Origin: Odiellus spinosus
Lineage: Eukaryota > Arthropoda > Arachnida > Opiliones > Phalangiidae
Length of the DNA stretch: 64,000 nt
Direction: 5' to 3'
Assembly (NCBI GenBank): GCA_963920705.1
Contig: OY987237.1
Location: 3,688,601 to 3,752,600 of the forward strand
Shown here: positions 11,959 through 24,657 of the stretch, piece by piece
Layout of the letters: the number at the start of each line of letters is the position of its first letter
Numbering within the stretch: position 1 is the first letter of the stretch
The notes under the pieces: generated by a model
What the model saw: the letters and a program-made list of their open reading frames with translations, nothing else
Told to the model about the DNA's origin: nothing
Databases searched by the model: none
Program-made: the position numbers and the translations under genes

Positions 11959-12292
11959 TCTTTCAGGATCTGACTATCGCGATTTTGAGTTTTTAATCTC
12001 GTGAGAAAGTTACGAAAAAAAAAACAATTACCATCGGGTTAGGCTTCTGCTGTTTCGTTCCAATCTTTCCGCTCGACGGTTAATTAGCCTCGAGTCCGGA
12101 TGTTCCTCACAAACACACCTACTAAAGTCATAAAAAAAAAGGATTTATAAATTCGTGCAGCTGACACGTTCAATTTCTTTTATAGCTCGTTAAATTTTGG
12201 GTCCCACGATTAACTTTAATAACAAGGAAAATAATCATGTTTTAAGTTGAAATAAATAACTTATGTCTATATTTAATAACTTTAATTTGATA

Positions 12293-12970
12293 TCCTGCTC
12301 TCCATGGATCCTTGCTAAGCCTATTTTCTGAGTATATGTTAAAATTCAAATGGCCGTAACTTTTCTCCTTGACCTCCTAAACATAAACCGATTGCATCGT
12401 TAGAAAGAAGACATTCCCTAGATTATTTTAAAATCATAAAATTCACATAAGCCACTCATTGAATGTGTTTCGCCACTCGAGCAAAAGTCCAAAAAGGAGC
12501 CCTACATTAAAATTAAAATGTCCATAACTTTTCTCCTTGACCTCCTAGGCATAAACCGATTGCACCATTAGAAAGAAGACATTCTATAGATTATTTTAAG
12601 ATCATAAAATTCTGTTTCGCCACTAATTAAATGTGTTTCGCCACTCGATGGAAACCGAGCAAAAGTCCAGAAATGAGGCCTACATTAAATTTTAAATGGC
12701 CGTAATTTTTCTCCTTGACTTCCTAGACATAAACCGATTGGAGCATTAGAAAGAAGTCATTCCCTAGATTATTATAAAATCATAAAATTCTGTTTCGCCA
12801 CTCGTTATAGGTGTTTCGCCACTTGATATAAATTGAGCAAAAGTCCAAAAATTAGCATAATATTAAAATGAAAATGGGCGTAACGTTTATTTCTAGTTTA
12901 ATAGTTGTTTGTAATTTTTATACCGGTGTATTGGGCCTTTTTTACATATTACATTGCATTCTCCCTTTAA
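12293..12970. mobile_element. Right half of a TTAA MITE expanded by internal tandem repeats
   Basis: Starts with a sequence matching the middle of the 11.55 kb element (CTCCATGGATCCTTGCTAAG) and ends GCATTCTCCCT then TTAA at 12,967-12,970, but the left half is missing. Between those parts lie the 170-bp repeats described separately. Deleted and expanded copy. Confidence 0.7.
12350..12885. repeat. 168-178 bp tandem repeat, 3 copies plus a partial
   Basis: Each unit carries TGGCCGTAACTTTTCTCCTT, ATAAACCGATTGCACCATTA, GACATTCCCTAGATTATT and TTTCGCCACTCG. Copy starts fall near 12,350, 12,518, 12,696 and 12,874. The same unit recurs at 47.35-47.72 kb. Confidence 0.88.
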
Positions 12971-13868
12971 ATAGGTAGTTATTTATATTTAGAACATAAT
13001 TTTATTCCGTTATTTGACTGGAAAAACTTGAAAGATTTCGTGTTCGTGAATTTCTCTATAATATTGAATGTCTTTCCTTTTCCCCCCGCAAGTATTCGAC
13101 TTTATGATACAGATAGAATACGTGCCAATTCTCTTCATTATTTATGGGAGTTGAGACCATAAGCGTGACAACGCGAATTCACTAAGCCTACTTAAATTTA
13201 ACAATCAAAAAGCCCATGGCGCACCCGATGACTTTTCACTAGAAACCTTTCATACAACTACATCCCTCTGGTATTTCATAGACTCTGTAAAGCCGCGTTC
13301 ACACATAACGCGCTTCGATTTCTATAACTGGTTATCAAAGTCGCTTTTGTTCAATCATCTTTGAAAAACAACGAGGCGGGTAGACAAATCTTAAAATAAC
13401 GCGATTAAAATTATACATACTGTTAAAAATAATTAAGCAACGATTTACTTAATTATTTATAATTTTAAAATTCCCAAGCATTTTTTTTAAAACGACGGTA
13501 AGCCTTGGCTTTGGTCCATTTAACTTCAACTATGGTACCAGGGTTAAACTGATAATTAATATATGACGATATCACGACACCCTGAGTACAAAAATGGCAA
13601 GGTCGTTTTTAGTTTAAACCCGGAATTAGGAGGATCTATGGCGTGTTGCCGAAATTGAGTCGAGGGGCCCAGGGGTTGCGATCTCAACAGGGTGTAGTCC
13701 TCGGAAAATTAGAGGCACGCAACAAAAATAATAATACTACACATTTTTATATTATATCCAGCTTCTTATAAGGAAAAATTCCTAAAGATAAACGTTAAAG
13801 TGAGGCTGCCAAAGATTTGTCACTAGTTCCAAATGAACTTTGAAAAGCATATTACCAATGATCGTTAA

Positions 13869-14244
13869 CAGGGTTGCCACAGGTCAGGGAAAACAGGGAA
13901 AAGTCAGGGAATTTGAAAATTAACCATAAAACTCAGGGAATTTTAAGATATTTTTAAAAGTCAGGGAATTTAAAGATCTTTTGAGAAGCCAGGAAATTGC
14001 AATCATTATCCGCGGAAAAGATTCTCAGCTGAGCGTGTCAGTTGTATTGATTAGAACAAAGAAGAGCGTGCAACAAAGTTTGGCGAACGCGATTATATAA
14101 AAAATAAAGGGTTTAAAATTGAGTAGTGTTAGCCGAAACTGTCAGGGAAAATCGTGGGAAAAGGTCAGGGAAAATCGTGGGAAAAGGTCAGGGAAAATCG
14201 TGGGAAAAGGTCAGGGAATTTGAATCTGAAAAAACTGTGCCAAA
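13869..14244 (+). mobile_element. CAGGGTTGCCAC-ended MITE, copy B
   Basis: Begins CAGGGTTGCCACAGGTCAGG, carries the family body (CCGCGGAAAAGATTCTCAGC, TTTGGCGAACGCGATTATAT), then a small local triplication of GTCAGGGAAAATCGTGGGAA, and ends at CTGTGCCAA with the final CCTG lost. + orientation. Confidence 0.85.
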
Positions 14245-14692
14245 ATAAATATTTTATATATTTAACAAACATTACCCCACGTTATTACGTCATAGCTATA
14301 ATTATTTTACGTCATTAAGAGTGAAAAAAAATAATTTATATATTTTAACATTCGAATTAAGTTTCTTTTCGCTAAAAGGGTTTTTAATAATTCTGAAAAA
14401 CTACATTTTTTATCGAAAAAATGGTTTCATCTTCACTTTAAATGTTTTCAAGAAGATTATTAACGCTTTATGAAATATTCGGGTCGAATTAACAATATAA
14501 TCAGTGTATTGAACTCGAGATCGGTCTTGTAAGAAAGATCTTATCAAAATCAATTGATATTTGCAATTATTAAACTCATCTATCACTTTTGTTTTGATTA
14601 TTAAGAATTCAGATAAGTATTTAACTTTAAGGGATAATGAACTCCAATAATACCGTGATTTTATATAGATTTAATAATTAAATGAAAAATAA

Positions 14693-15045
14693 AATCATTT
14701 TTAATCAATTACTATTAGACATAAAATTAATTTTTAATGAAATAGCCATCAAATAATTAATTTTTAATATATTAGCCATCAAATAATTAATTTTTAATAT
14801 ATTAGCCATCAAATAATTAATTTTCAATCAATTAGCCATCAAATAATTAATTTTTAATCAATTAGCCATCAAATAATTAATTTTTAATCAATTAGCCATC
14901 AAATATTTAATTTTTAATCAATTAGCCATCAAATAATTAATTTTTAATCAATTAGCCATCAAATAATTAATTTTTAATCAATTAGCCATCAAATATTAAT
15001 TTTTAATCAATTATCCATCAAATAATTAATTTTTAATCGATTAAT
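14693..15045. repeat. 30-bp ATTAGCCATCAAATAATTAA tandem array
   Basis: About 11-12 units of 30 bp, extremely AT-rich. Early units carry TAATATATTAGCC, later units TAATCAATTAGCC. One unit has lost a base near 14,995. Confidence 0.93.
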
Positions 15046-15510
15046 TATTAATTTGGTTTTCGCTGTAAATTAGTTTTAATTTTTACCGTAGTGTCTCTCC
15101 CAAAATGGTGAATTTTAAAATATTTTAGTAAACCTTTTTCAAAACCAATTCATTCCTCAAGATAAAATGTCAAAATGATTCAATTTTCTGATTATTTCTT
15201 ACTTCCCGGAAAAAATACTTTAAAATAAAATAAAAAATATCATTGTTTTATTTCTTCATAAAAAATACTCTAATCACCCATAACGACTAAAGCACCAAAA
15301 TGAAAGGCAAACCTGTTATTTCTATCATAATATCTGGTTTAATTTAGTACAAAAGTAAGCCTAACGTTCTCTCCTCAGTCCTCACTGTCTCTAGTTGAAA
15401 ATCTAAGTTAAAACATTGATATTCGTGCTGCACGCTATGACCCTTATTTTAATCGTAACAACGAGCTAGCTAAACTACGTCCGAACCCTAATGATATCAT
15501 TATAAATGCG

Positions 15511-15724
15511 TTTACTGATATGAACTAGAAAAAAAGGGGGGGGGGGGTAAGTAATTGCGCTTAAAGAAACAGTATCACAAAATGAAATATACCAAAACGT
15601 TACAGATTATTAAAGAGCTTAATGAGAGCTTCAAAATGGATCAAATTTCGTCAAAATTGGACCATAATTGATGAAGTTATTAATTTTTTAAAGTTAAACG
15701 ATATTTTTACTGATGTATTTTACT
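15511..15724. repeat. First copy of the 207-bp satellite, separated from the rest by a transposon
   Basis: Matches the seven copies at 16,481-17,924 from TTTACTGATATGAACTA through TATTTTTACTGATGTATTTT, then breaks off at 15,725 where a MITE begins. Includes a run of 12 G followed by TAAGTAATTG. Confidence 0.9.
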
Positions 15725-15972
15725 GGATTTGGGTCCACTTGATCGACTCCCAAATGATCGACAAGAGGTCCACTTGATCGACACCCAAATGATCGACTCA
15801 CAATTGATCGCCTCCCAAATGATCGACAAAGGGTCCACTTGATCGACTCCCAAACGATCGACAAAGGGATCAAATGATTGATGCCTAATCCCAAATTACC
15901 GACAACAAAGGGTGCATTTGATCGTTTCCCAATTGGTCAGCTTCGTAATAACGATTATAAATAGATTAACCA

Positions 15973-16025
15973 ACCTAACCTAACCCAAACCTAACCTAAC
16001 CCAAACCTAACCTAACCTAACCTAA
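15973..16025. repeat. CCTAA pentamer tract (TTAGG telomere-type) inside the MITE
   Basis: Runs of CCTAACCTAACCCAAACCTA type, about eight CCTAA pentamers with two CCCAAA interruptions. TTAGG is the common arthropod telomere unit. Its internal position shows it is not a chromosome end. Confidence 0.75.
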
Positions 16026-16190
16026 AAAGTACTCTGACCCCATTTTCACGGAATAATTATAATTTGAATTAGTTCTTATTTATATACCATAATTTAACCT
16101 TTAATAGTTTCTTGCAAAAAAACTTTGACCTATACTCGTTACTCGCTAAAAAACTGGGCTGTCGATCAATTGGAATGGCTTGTCGATCAA

Positions 16191-16415
16191 ATGGGAGTCG
16201 ATCAAATGGGAGTCGATCAAATGGGAGTCGATCAAATGGGAGTCGATCAAATGGGAGTCGATCAAATGGGAGTCGATCAAATGGGAGTCGATCAAATGGG
16301 AGTCGATCAAATGGGAGTCGATCAAATGGGAGTCGATCAAATGGGAGTCGATCAAATGGGAGTCGATCAAATGGGAGTCGATCAAATGGGAGTCGATCAA
16401 ATGGGAGTCGATCAA
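16191..16415. repeat. 15-bp ATGGGAGTCGATCAA array, 15 perfect copies
   Basis: Exactly fifteen identical units, with degenerate copies on both sides that merge into the MITE's right inverted repeat. All frames over it are open because of the unit composition; no gene is implied. Confidence 0.97.
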
Positions 16416-16478
16416 ACGCTAGTCGATCAAACGGACTCCTTGTCGATCAATTGGAAGTCGAGCAAATGAACCTAAGCC

Positions 16479-17924
16479 ATTTTACTGATATGAACTAAAA
16501 AATAAGGGGGGGGGGTAAGTAATTGCGCTTAAAGAAACAGTATCACAAAATGAAATATACCAAAACGTTACAGATTATGAAAGAGCTTAATGAGAGCTTC
16601 AAAATGTATCAAATTTCGTCAAAATTGGACCATAATTAATGAAGTTATTAATTTTTTAAAGTTAAACTATATTTTTACTGATGTATTTTACTGATATGAA
16701 CTAAAAAATAAGGGGGGGGGGGTAAGTAATTGCTCTTAAAGAAACAGTATCACAAAATGAAATATACCAAAACGTTACAGATTATTAAAGAGCTTAATGA
16801 GAGCTTCAAAATGTATCAAATTTCGTCAAAATTGGACCATAATTAATGAAGTTATTAATTTTTTAAAGTTAAACTATATTTTTACTGATGTATTTTACTG
16901 ATATGAACTAAAAAATAAGGGGGGGGGGGGTAAGTAATTGCGCTTAAAGAAACAGTATCACAAAATGAAATATACCAAAACGTTACAGATTATTAAAGAG
17001 CTTAATGAGAGCTTCAAAATGTATCAAATTTCGTCAAAATTGGACCATAATTAATGAAGTTATTAATTTTTTAAAGTTAAACTATATTTTTACTGATGTA
17101 TTTTACTGATATGAACTAAAAAATAAGGGGGGGGGGGGTAAGAAATTGCTCTTAAAGAAACAGTATCACAAAATGAAATATACCAAAACGTTACAGATTA
17201 TTAAAGAGCTTAATGAGAGCTTCAAAATGTATCAAATTTCGTCAAAATTGGACCATAATTAATGAAGTTATTAATTTTTTAAAGTTAAACTATATTTTTA
17301 CTGATGTATTTTACTGATATGAACTAAAAAATAAGGGGGGGGGGGTAAGTAATTGCTCTTAAAGAAACAGTATCACAAAATGAAATATACCAAAACGTTA
17401 CAGATTATTAAAGAGCTTAATGAGAGCTTCAAAATGTATCAAATTTCGTCAAAATTGGACCATAATTAATGAAGTTATTAATTTTTTAAAGTTAAACTAT
17501 ATTTTTACTGATGTATTTTACTGATATGAACTAAAAAATAAGGGGGGGGGGGTAAGTAATTGCTCTTAAAGAAACAGTATCACAAAATGAAATATACCAA
17601 AACGTTACAGATTATTAAAGAGCTTAATGAGAGCTTCAAAATGTATCAAATTTCGTCAAAATTGGACCATAATTAATGAAGTTATTAATTTTTTAAAGTT
17701 AAACGATATTTTTACTGATATATTTTACTGATATGAACTAAAAAATAAGGGGGGGGGGGGGGTAAGTAATTGCTCTTAAAGAAACAGTATCACAAAATGA
17801 AATATACCAAAACGTTACAGATTATTAAAGAGCTTAATGAGAGCTTCAAAATGGATCAAATTTCGTCAAAATTGGACCATAATTAATGAAGTAATTAATT
17901 TTTTAAAGTTAAACGATATTTTTC
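16479..17924. repeat. 207-bp satellite, seven consecutive copies
   Basis: Copies begin at 16,481, 16,687, 16,894, 17,102, 17,310, 17,517 and 17,724 (period 206-208). Differences are almost all in the length of a G run (10-14 G) plus a few substitutions, indicating recent amplification. In six of the seven the G run is followed directly by GTAAGT. Confidence 0.97.
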
Positions 17925-18334
17925 ATTTTTTTATCGTTTATTGGCTTTTTTGTTTGAATAAACTTTTTGGCTCATCAGAAATCGGGTCGCAAAAATTCTA
18001 CAATATTTTTGGTTGTTTAAGAAAAACCATCTGTCTCATTTTACCCAAAATTCCTCCCGGCTTATTTGCGTAGGTAGAAACACCAAAAAGATTTCGTAAT
18101 CATTTTTCAGTGTAGAAAGAAATTTTTTGTAAAGTGCTAGCTAGATAATATCATAGTTAGGTTAAGGTTTTACGAATAGTCCCCACCCTTTGAAAAAATC
18201 TTTTCAAAGGTATTTTTAAATAACTTTTAGAGTTTTTGTTAAGTTATAATTAAATTCAGGTTATGAAATCGGGCTAACAACCTAAATTTAACTAGTTCGA
18301 TGTTCAGTTATTCATGAAAGAGTAATTTTTAAAT

Positions 18335-19185
18335 TTTAATTATGAAATTAATGAGATAATTAATCTTGGTATTGAAATTAATGATAAAATTAATCTTGGT
18401 ATTCAAATTAATAAGAAAATTAATCAATTGGTATTGAAATTAACGAGAAAATTAATTTTGGCATTCAAATTAATGAGAAAATTAATCTTGGTATTGAAAT
18501 TAACGAGAAAATTAATCTTGATATTGAAATTAACGAGAAAATTAATCTTGATATTGAAATTAACGAGAAAATTAATCTTGGTATTGAAATTAATGAGAAA
18601 ATTAATCAATTTATATTGAAATTAATGAGAAAATAATAAATTGGTATTGAAATTAATGAGTAAATTAATCGATTGGTATTGAAATTAATGAGTAAATTAA
18701 TCGATTGGTATTAAAATTAATGAGTAAATTAATCGATTGGTATTGAAATTAATGAGTAAATTAATCGATTGGTATTGAAATTAATGAGAAAATTAATTTT
18801 GGTATTGAAATAATGAGAAAATTAATTTTGGTATTGAAATTAATGAGAAAATTAATTTTGGTATTGAAATTAATGAGAAAATTAATTTTGGTATTGAAAT
18901 TAATGAGAAAATTAATTTTGGTATTGAAATTAATGAGAAAATTAATCTTGGTATTGAAATTAATGAGATAATTAATCTTGGTATTCAAATTAATGAGAAA
19001 ATTAATCTTGGTATTCAAGTTAATCGTGATATTCAAATTAATAAGAACATTAATATTGGTTTTGAAATTAATGAGAAAATTAAAATTAATGAGAAATTTA
19101 AAATTAATTAGAAAATTAATCAATTAGTATTGAAATTAAGAAAATTAATCTTGGTATTGAAATTAATGAGAAATTAATCTTTCAA
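18335..19185. repeat. 30-bp TTGGTATTGAAATTAATGAG tandem array
   Basis: About 28 units of 30 bp with mixed variants (CTTGG, TTTGG, CGATTGG) and some indels. Produces shadow frames on both strands. Confidence 0.93.
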
Positions 19186-19189
19186 CATC

Positions 19190-19915
19190 TTTCTTTCTTT
19201 AATTAAATGAACACTAAATATTTAAATCTAATTAAATATCAATAAATTATATTACAAATGCTACATACGTGTAGATTATAAAACCTGTTAACAATAATCT
19301 GGATTTCAATTGAAACGATTATTCCTGATTAGGCTTAACGTATAATTAGTGGCTTATCAGTTCTACGTATCCCCCTTTCAAATCTCTGCTCTAAAATTGA
19401 ATAGGAGCGTAGTGGCCAACCACACACACGCGTCATTATGGCCGGTCTAAGCGTAATATCCTGTTTAACAGTTCGTCGGTATCTCGGGCGTGTAAATGGG
19501 CTATTATATCACCGAGGCTTATTCGACCAATATCAGACAAGGTCTAGGTATATTTGATCCGATCAGCCGCGTGCTTATGCTTTATAGTTTTGGCCCGGCC
19601 ACTCCCTCTTAATTGTTCTTTAAAGCGTGAAGTTATAATTGTTCCAATGCACCCTATTGTGTTTAAAGGATACGACTACAGATTTCCCCCGACTATTTAG
19701 GCTATTTACCAGAATACATTGATTGGAAATAAATCCCTGGCGACAATTTCAACAGCCCGTAACGTATCTAAATGCAAATAATCGTATTCGTTCAACCAAG
19801 AACTAATTTGTCAAATCAAAGAATGAGTGCTTCCCTAGAATAATTTTTCCCAATGAAGGGAAAATCTTCTAGTTGGGTCGAGAAATTCAAGTTTTCATAG
19901 AAATACAATTGAAAA
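19190..19915. other. Unique DNA between two 30-bp arrays
   Basis: No recognised gene or element. Confidence 0.5.
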
Positions 19916-19917
19916 TA

Positions 19918-21018
19918 CTACTTTTAGTGGAATAGTTCCTAAAAATACTACTTTTCGTAGAATAGTTGCTAAAAATACTACTTTTCGTAGAATAGTTGCT
20001 AAAAATACTACTTTTCGTAGAATAGTTGCTAAAAATACTACTTTTCGTAGAATAGTTGCTAAAAATACTACTTTTCGTAGAATAGTTGCTAAAAATACTA
20101 CTTTTCGTAGAATAGTTCCTAAAAATACTACTTTTCGTAGAATAGTTCCTAAAAATACTACTTTCGTAGAATAGTTCCTAAAAATACTACTTTTCGTAGA
20201 ATAGTTCCTAAAAATACTACTTTTCGTAGAATAGTTGCTAAAAATACTACTTTTCGTAGAATAGTTGCTAAAAATACTACTTTTCGTAGAATAGTTGCTA
20301 AAAATACTACTTTTCGTAGAATAGTTGCTAAAAATACTACTTTTCGTAGAATAGTTCCTAAAAATACTACTTTTCGTAGAATAGTTCCTAAAAATACTAC
20401 TTTTCGTAGAATAGTTGCTAAAAATACTACTTTTCGTAGAATAGTTCCTAAAAATACTACTTTTCGTAGAATAGTTCCTAAAAATACTACTTTCGTAGAA
20501 TAGTTCCTAAAAATACTACTTTTCGTAGAATAGTTCCTAAAAATACTACTTTTCGTAGAATAGTTGCTAAAAATACTACTTTTCGTAGAATAGTTGCTAA
20601 AAATACTACTTTTCGTAGAATAGTTGCTAAAAATACTACTTTTCGTAGAATAGTTGTTAAAAATACTACTTTTCGTAGAATAGTTGTTAAAAATACTACT
20701 TTTCGTAGAATAGTTGTTAAAAATACTATTTTTCGTAGAATAGTTGTTAAAAATACTACTTTTCGTAGAATAGTTGTTAAAAATACTAATTTTCGTAAAA
20801 TAAATGCCAAAAATACTAATTTTCGTAAAATAAATGCCAAAAATACTAATTTTCGTAAAATAAATGCTAAAAATACTAATTTTCGTAAAATAAATGCTAA
20901 AAATACTAAGTTTCGTAAAATAAATGCTAAAAATACTAATTTTCGTAAAATAAATGCTAAAAATACTAATTTTCGTAAAATAAATGCTAAAAATACTAAT
21001 TTTCGTAAAATAGTTGCT
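19918..21018. repeat. 30-bp AATACTACTTTTCGTAGAAT tandem array
   Basis: About 36 units of 30 bp. Each first-type unit contains CTACTTTTCGTAG, a small hairpin. Variant order is mosaic (GTTGC, GTTCC, then GTTGT), and the last roughly 8 units switch to TAATTTTCGTAAAATAAATG. Frames of 301 and 178 codons on the minus strand are repeat shadows. Confidence 0.96.
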
Positions 21019-21019
21019 A

Positions 21020-22295
21020 TCATAAAAGAGGAGCTTACTTTGGTATGTTGGCGTCGACGTCATCAGCTACGTCATAGCTAGTAAAGCTCATAGCGCTTAA
21101 TTTTATAAATCAAAGCCTGCATTTAAATTTCACGCATTGTGACGTCAGAAATAAGGTCGCTTTCGCGCTTTCTTTTTCTTAAAAGTACTTTTAATAAAGA
21201 GTTCGAAAAATTAAACGAAGAACGAAGTCTCTGTTGATTTTTAACTTTCCTTTTGAGTTAAAAAATCGCGGGATGGAATTTATTTAAATGTGATTGGTGC
21301 TCGCGGGGTGTGAGGAGATTGAAGAAAGCGAAGAGAGTGAGAGGACCACCCTGTATTTATCGGGGCGTCTAATTAGAGGAGTGCGAAAATGCCCTCTTAG
21401 TTCTGCAACATCTACTACTACCGGTATTCGCTACTATACCTCTTCGATCACTTATAATTATAAGAACTGGGTTTCCCCCCTTCGTTATCTTTACTCGAAA
21501 AATTAGTGAGTTAGGCTTAGCGAAATACATACTGTACTTAAAGATTGTATTTTTCTGTTGAATTACGTCAAAAAATGTTGAACTGATCGTTGAGGCCTCA
21601 CCAGGATGTTGCAAAAAGATTTAATTACAAAATACAGAGAATTCCTTTCAAAAAATAAATGTACTAAAAACATTTCGCGGTTGATCGTCCGAAAGAGGGC
21701 CGTCCGGGACGGGACTCTGATGGGAATCGCTTTTAAAAAGAATTTTTCTAAAACTTAACTCCTACGCGCCAAATATTTCGCTATAGCTGTAGGCATATAT
21801 AATATAGTTAACTGGTTGAGTTACAACTTAAACACCACCTTGATTACATTCGCTGTTCCGATCTGAGCCTCAATTACAAAATAAATATACAACATTCTTA
21901 GATTCCGAGATGTCCGACAATAAAAATATATTTTATTATTATCTACATTCTAAAAGCCTGGGCGAAACTACTTTTATTTGGTATATATTTTAAAGTTGCG
22001 TATTACTCCGCTCAGTTACCAAAGCCTGTAAGATATAGAACAGGAAAAACTAACTTAGATCAGCGTAATGTTTGTAGATTTCGTTGTACACAAAATTTGT
22101 CAGGATAAAACAGAGAATTCAAACCTACGCGTCTGCAATGATTTTGTCGAAAAATTCCAACATGAAGATAAAATTAAATTTTATTTGGCTTAATTACCAT
22201 AAATACATATTCAAATTAAATTAATTTTACACTGTTTTCGGTTAATTTCATAGAATAGTCTGGTTACTAATTTAAGACAACACCTTCGTGGTAAA
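21020..22295. other. Unique DNA, no recognised gene
   Basis: Short frames (70-81 codons at 21.3-21.6 kb, both strands) overlap each other and show no domain. No transposon ends recognised. Confidence 0.5.
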
Positions 22296-23903
22296 ATGGT
22301 CAGGGAAATTATTGAATAATGGTCAGGGAAATTATTGAATAATGGTCAGGGAAATTATTGTTTAATGGTCAGGGAAATTATTGAATAATGGTCAGGGAAA
22401 TTATTGAATAATGGTCAGGGAAATTATTGAATAATGGTCAGGGAAATTATTGAATAATGGTCAGGGAAATTATTGAATAATGGTCAGGGAAATTATTGAA
22501 TAATGGTCAGGGAAATTATTGAATAATGGTCAGGGAAATTATTGAATAATGGTCAGGGAAATTATTGAATAATGGTCAGGGAAATTATTGAATAATGGTC
22601 AGGGAAATTATTGAATAATGGTCAGGGAAATTATTGAATAATGGTCAGGGAAATTATTGAATAATGGTCAGGGAAATTATTGAATAATGGTCAGGGAAAT
22701 TATTGAATAATGGTCAGGGAAATTATTGAATAATGGTCAGGGAAATTATTGAATAATGGTCAGGGAAATTATTGAATAATGGTCAGGGAAATTATTGAAT
22801 AATGGTCAGGGAAATTATTGAATAATGGTCAGGGACATTATTGAATAATGGTCAGGGACATTATTGAATAATGGTCAGGGACATTATTGAATAATGGTCA
22901 GGGACATTATTGAATAATGGTCAGGGACATTATTGAATAATGGTCAGGGACATTATTGAATAATGGTCAGGGACATTATTGAATAATGGTCAGGGACATT
23001 ATTGAATAATGGTCAGGGACATTATTGAATAATGGTCAGGGACATTATTGAATAATGGTCAGGGACATTATTGAATAATGGTCAGGGACATTATTGAATA
23101 ATGGTCAGGGACATTATTGAATAATGGTCAGGGACATTATTGAATAATGGTCAGGGACATTATTGAATAATGGTCAGGGACATTATTGAATAATGGTCAG
23201 GGACATTATTGAATAATGGTCAGGGACATTATTGAATAATGGTCAGGGACATTATTGAATAATGGTCAGGGACATTATTGAATAATGGTCAGGGACATTA
23301 TTGAATAATGGTCAGGGACATTATTGAATAATGGTCAGGGACATTATTGAATAATGGTCAGGGACATTATTGAATAATGGTCAGGGACATTATTGAATAA
23401 TGGTCAGGGACATTATTGAATAATGGTCAGGGACATTATTGAATAATGGTCAGGGACATTATTGAATAATGGTCAGGGACATTATTGAATAATGGTCAGG
23501 GACATTATTGAATAATGGTCAGGGACATTATTGAATAATGGTCAGGGACATTATTGAATAATGGTCAGGGACATTATTGAATAATGGTCAGGGACATTAT
23601 TGAATAATGGTCAGGGACATTATTGAATAATGGTCAGGGACATTATTGAATAATGGTCAGGGACATTATTGAATAATGGTCAGGGACATTATTGAATAAT
23701 GGTCAGGGACATTATTGAATAATGGTCAGGGACATTATTGAATAATGGTCAGGGACATTATTGAATAATGGTCAGGGACATTATTGAATAATGGTCAGGG
23801 ACATTATTGAATAATGGTCAGGGACATTATTGAATAATGGTCAGGGAAATTATTGAATAATGGTCAGGGAAATTATTGAATTATGGTCAGGGAAATTATT
23901 GAG
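22296..23903 (+). repeat. 23-bp GGTCAGGGAAATTATTGAAT tandem array, about 70 copies
   Basis: Nearly perfect 23-bp units. Units read GGGAAATT to about 22,830, GGGACATT from there to about 23,840 (about 44 copies), then GGGAAATT again for the last few. A GTCAGGGAA-module array, related to the 23-bp array at 41.66 kb. Confidence 0.97.
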
Positions 23904-24657
23904 AAATGATAAGGTAGTTTAATTAAACGTGGTGAGGATATGATTCGAAAAATGGTCAGGAAAATATATTAAAAAAATATATTCGATATTTCTATATCCT
24001 CTGAAATTCTACTCATAAATTCAATTATGTATAATTACATTTGACAATTCCTTTAATAATTGAACTCGGAAATTCGCGCGTTGTGTTTTCGAGTGGCTTT
24101 ATTTCTCCCTAGGGTTTAAATTAGGTCTCCAATCGCGAATTGGCTTTTCGTTGGGGGCCAAAGTATTTTCGTTAATAATCTTCGCGAGGGGAAATTAGTC
24201 ACGCTTTTCGGCGTCGCTCGGCTACGAGACGTAAATATTTTATAATAAAATGATAATTAGCTTTTGTAAATTAAAATTTCCTGAAATTCGACTCGACTCG
24301 CCATGCGATACGTTCGCCAAACAGTTCTATTTTAACGTTATTACGCGAATATTGGAAATATGGCAACAATTCTAGGCCCGTTTCGGGCTTTCGGAAAATT
24401 TAATTTCTCATGACGCGCTGCCCAATAAACCCTTTCCTTTTAAATTACTAATTTGCGATTAACACTTAAAATGTGCCGGTAATCCACATTAGCACACTAT
24501 GCAAGCCTTCGAAAAATACAAAGTTCGTTTTCCTTAATTGTTAAAATAATTAAATTTAAATCTGCGTTTAAATAGGATACACTTTTTCTTATATTGGACA
24601 TGAGATTATTTCAAGATACAGATTTTTTTTTAATATTGAGATTTTAATCTGAGATTT

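Larger units (their letters stand above)
15717..16487. mobile_element. MITE inserted into the 207-bp satellite, GATCGAC-rich inverted ends
   Basis: The satellite is interrupted by about 754 bp flanked by ATTTTACT(G) at 15,717-15,725 and 16,479-16,487, an 8- or 9-bp target duplication. The ends are inverted copies: left GGATTTGGGTCCACTTGATC, right (inverted) GGCTTAGGTTCATTTGCTCG, continuing for at least 60 bp with TGATCGACAAG and related motifs. The interior holds CCTAA repeats (15,973-16,025) and a 15-bp array (16,191-16,415). The 8-bp reading fits hAT-like transposition; family not recognised. Confidence 0.8.

Noticed and set aside
15973-16025. Telomere
   Set aside because: Only about 50 bp, internal to a transposon, with unique DNA on both sides.
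20158-21063. 301- and 178-codon minus-strand frames
   Set aside because: Shadows of the 30-bp array. The same holds for frames at 16.1-16.5, 18.4-19.1, 34.2-35.0, 40.1-40.6 and 52.0-52.4 kb.
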